DNA from: DASSUW01 sp963730535
GTDB lineage: Bacteria > Actinomycetota > Thermoleophilia > Solirubrobacterales > Solirubrobacteraceae
Length of the DNA: 64,000 bases
Assembly (NCBI GenBank): GCA_963730535.1
Contig: CAVSRU010000005.1
Coordinates: 496,001 to 560,000 of the forward strand
Reading direction: 5' to 3'
In this document: positions 61,200-64,000 of the stretch, in pieces
Numbering within the stretch: position 1 is the stretch's first letter
How the letters are laid out: each line of letters starts with the position of its first letter
Position numbers and translations under genes: made by a program
Notes under the pieces: generated by a model
What the model saw: the letters and a program-made list of their open reading frames with translations, nothing else
What the model was told of the DNA's origin: nothing
Database searches by the model: none

Positions 61200-62137
61200 G
61201 GATCCTCGTCACCGGCTCGCGCGGGAAGGTCGGCTCGGCCGCCGTCGCCGCGCTGCACGACGCCGGGCACGAGGTGACGGCGGCGGACCTCGGCGCGCCG
61301 GTGTTCGAGCGCGCGCCGGCCGGCGCGCCGGAGTACCGGCAGGCGGACCTCACACGTCCGGGCGACGCCTACGCGATCACGTACGGCCACGACGCGGTGA
61401 TCCACGCGGCCGCGATCCCGGACCCGCTGCACGGCCCGCCGGCGACCGTGTTCGAGAACAACCTGATGGCCACGTTCAACATGATCGAGGCCGCCGTCCG
61501 GCTCGGCGTCACCCGCTTCGTGCACGTGTCGAGCGAGACGGTCCCGGGCTTCTTCTTCGCCGAGCGCCCGTGGGTGGCCGAGTACGCGCCGATCGACGAG
61601 GAGCATCCCGCCCGCCCCCAGGACCCGTACGCGCTCGCGAAGCACTTCGGCGAGCAGCTGATGGACGCGGCCGTCCGGCGGTCGGACATCCGCGCGATCT
61701 CGATCCGCCCGTCGTGGGTGCAGTGGGAGGGCAACTACGAGCACAACGTCGGTCCGTGCCTGCGCGACCCCGACGAGGGCAGCGCCAGCTTCTGGAGCTA
61801 CATCGACGTCTACGACCTCGCCGACGCGCTGCGTCTGGCCGCCGAGAGCGACCTCCCGGGCCACGAGACGATGTACATCGCCTCGCCCGACAACTGCGCG
61901 AACCGCCCGCTCGCGGAGATGATCCGCCGCCACCACGGCGACGCCGTCGAGATCCGGCCCCACGACCGCGAGGACGCCTCGGGCACGTCGATCGAGCGCG
62001 CGCGAGAGCGGCTCGGCTACTCCCCCACCCGCTCCTGGCGCGACTACCTCACCGAGGACGGCACGCTCAAGCCCGAGCCCCGCGAGCGGCTCGAGCGCGG
62101 CGAGACCGGCGTCCAGCGGGGCCGCGCGGTCGGCTGA
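61196..62137 (+). CDS. NAD-dependent epimerase/dehydratase
   Basis: 313 residues from GTG 61196, overlapping the upstream stop (GTGA). Cofactor site VRILVTGSRGKVGSAAVAAL; catalytic Tyr and Lys in DPYALAKHFGEQLMDAA; Ser in FVHVSSETVPGFF. Substrate-binding C-terminus with RPSWVQWEGNY. The group contains sugar-nucleotide epimerases and reductases; no partner genes point to one. Its stop is directly next to the ftsH stop on the other strand. Confidence 0.9.
   Translation: MRILVTGSRGKVGSAAVAALHDAGHEVTAADLGAPVFERAPAGAPEYRQADLTRPGDAYAITYGHDAVIHAAAIPDPLHGPPATVFENNLMATFNMIEAAVRLGVTRFVHVSSETVPGFFFAERPWVAEYAPIDEEHPARPQDPYALAKHFGEQLMDAAVRRSDIRAISIRPSWVQWEGNYEHNVGPCLRDPDEGSASFWSYIDVYDLADALRLAAESDLPGHETMYIASPDNCANRPLAEMIRRHHGDAVEIRPHDREDASGTSIERARERLGYSPTRSWRDYLTEDGTLKPEPRERLERGETGVQRGRAVG

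Positions 62138-64000
<1,863 letters not shown>

Overview
The window is about 72% G+C with very tight packing, NTG starts, 4-nt gene overlaps and promoters that look leaderless. Protein content and gene order suggest a Thermoleophilia/Solirubrobacterales-type actinobacterium (Solirubrobacter, Conexibacter or Baekduia-like). That placement is inferred from protein style and synteny, not from a marker gene. Five genes, including the essential dnaE and thrS, are broken by single-base shifts, so some sequence or assembly errors are likely.

1-10 kb: 5' end of gltX, endonuclease IV, dnaE (frameshifted), a GntR/FCD regulator, then an argG / small membrane protein / coiled-coil protein transcription unit. 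9.8-11.8 kb holds a nested inverted-repeat element, an unknown protein and a secreted Gly-rich protein carrying a sigma-70-region-4-like segment. 11.9-24.6 kb is a housekeeping block on the minus strand: thrS, infC, an inserted epoxide hydrolase, rpmI, rplT, a terminator, then spoU-pheS-pheT-argC-argJ-argB-argD, in which every junction overlaps. argC/J/B/D plus argG cover most of ornithine and arginine synthesis.

24.7-31.4 kb is a mixed accessory region: flavin oxidase, a second repeat element of the same family, a TPR-LuxR regulator, a class V aminotransferase, an aldo/keto reductase and a LOG protein sharing a palindromic promoter, and a decayed ECF sigma factor. 31.4-40 kb is one operon: molybdenum hydroxylase (medium, small, large subunits), hydantoinase A and B, and a GH32 glycosidase that seems to start at CTG. 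It looks like a catabolic route for an N-heterocycle or a related cyclic amide.

40-54 kb: a secreted PKD protein; a LuxR-type ATPase regulator followed by an alpha/beta hydrolase-MBL-MDR oxidoreductase operon; a dipeptidase/flavoprotein pair; a flavin monooxygenase with a multicopper oxidase that carries a heavy-metal-binding insert; and an HtrA protease. 54.2-55.7 kb is flanked by a 26-bp direct repeat of the tRNA-Val(GAC) 3' half, as expected for a small integrated segment that has lost its integrase. It is followed by a divergent tRNA-Cys(GCA). 55.8-64 kb: two SDR-family genes, a large unknown membrane protein with a leaderless promoter, a methyltransferase, a small membrane protein, an epimerase, and an FtsH paralog with an altered pore loop that runs off the window.
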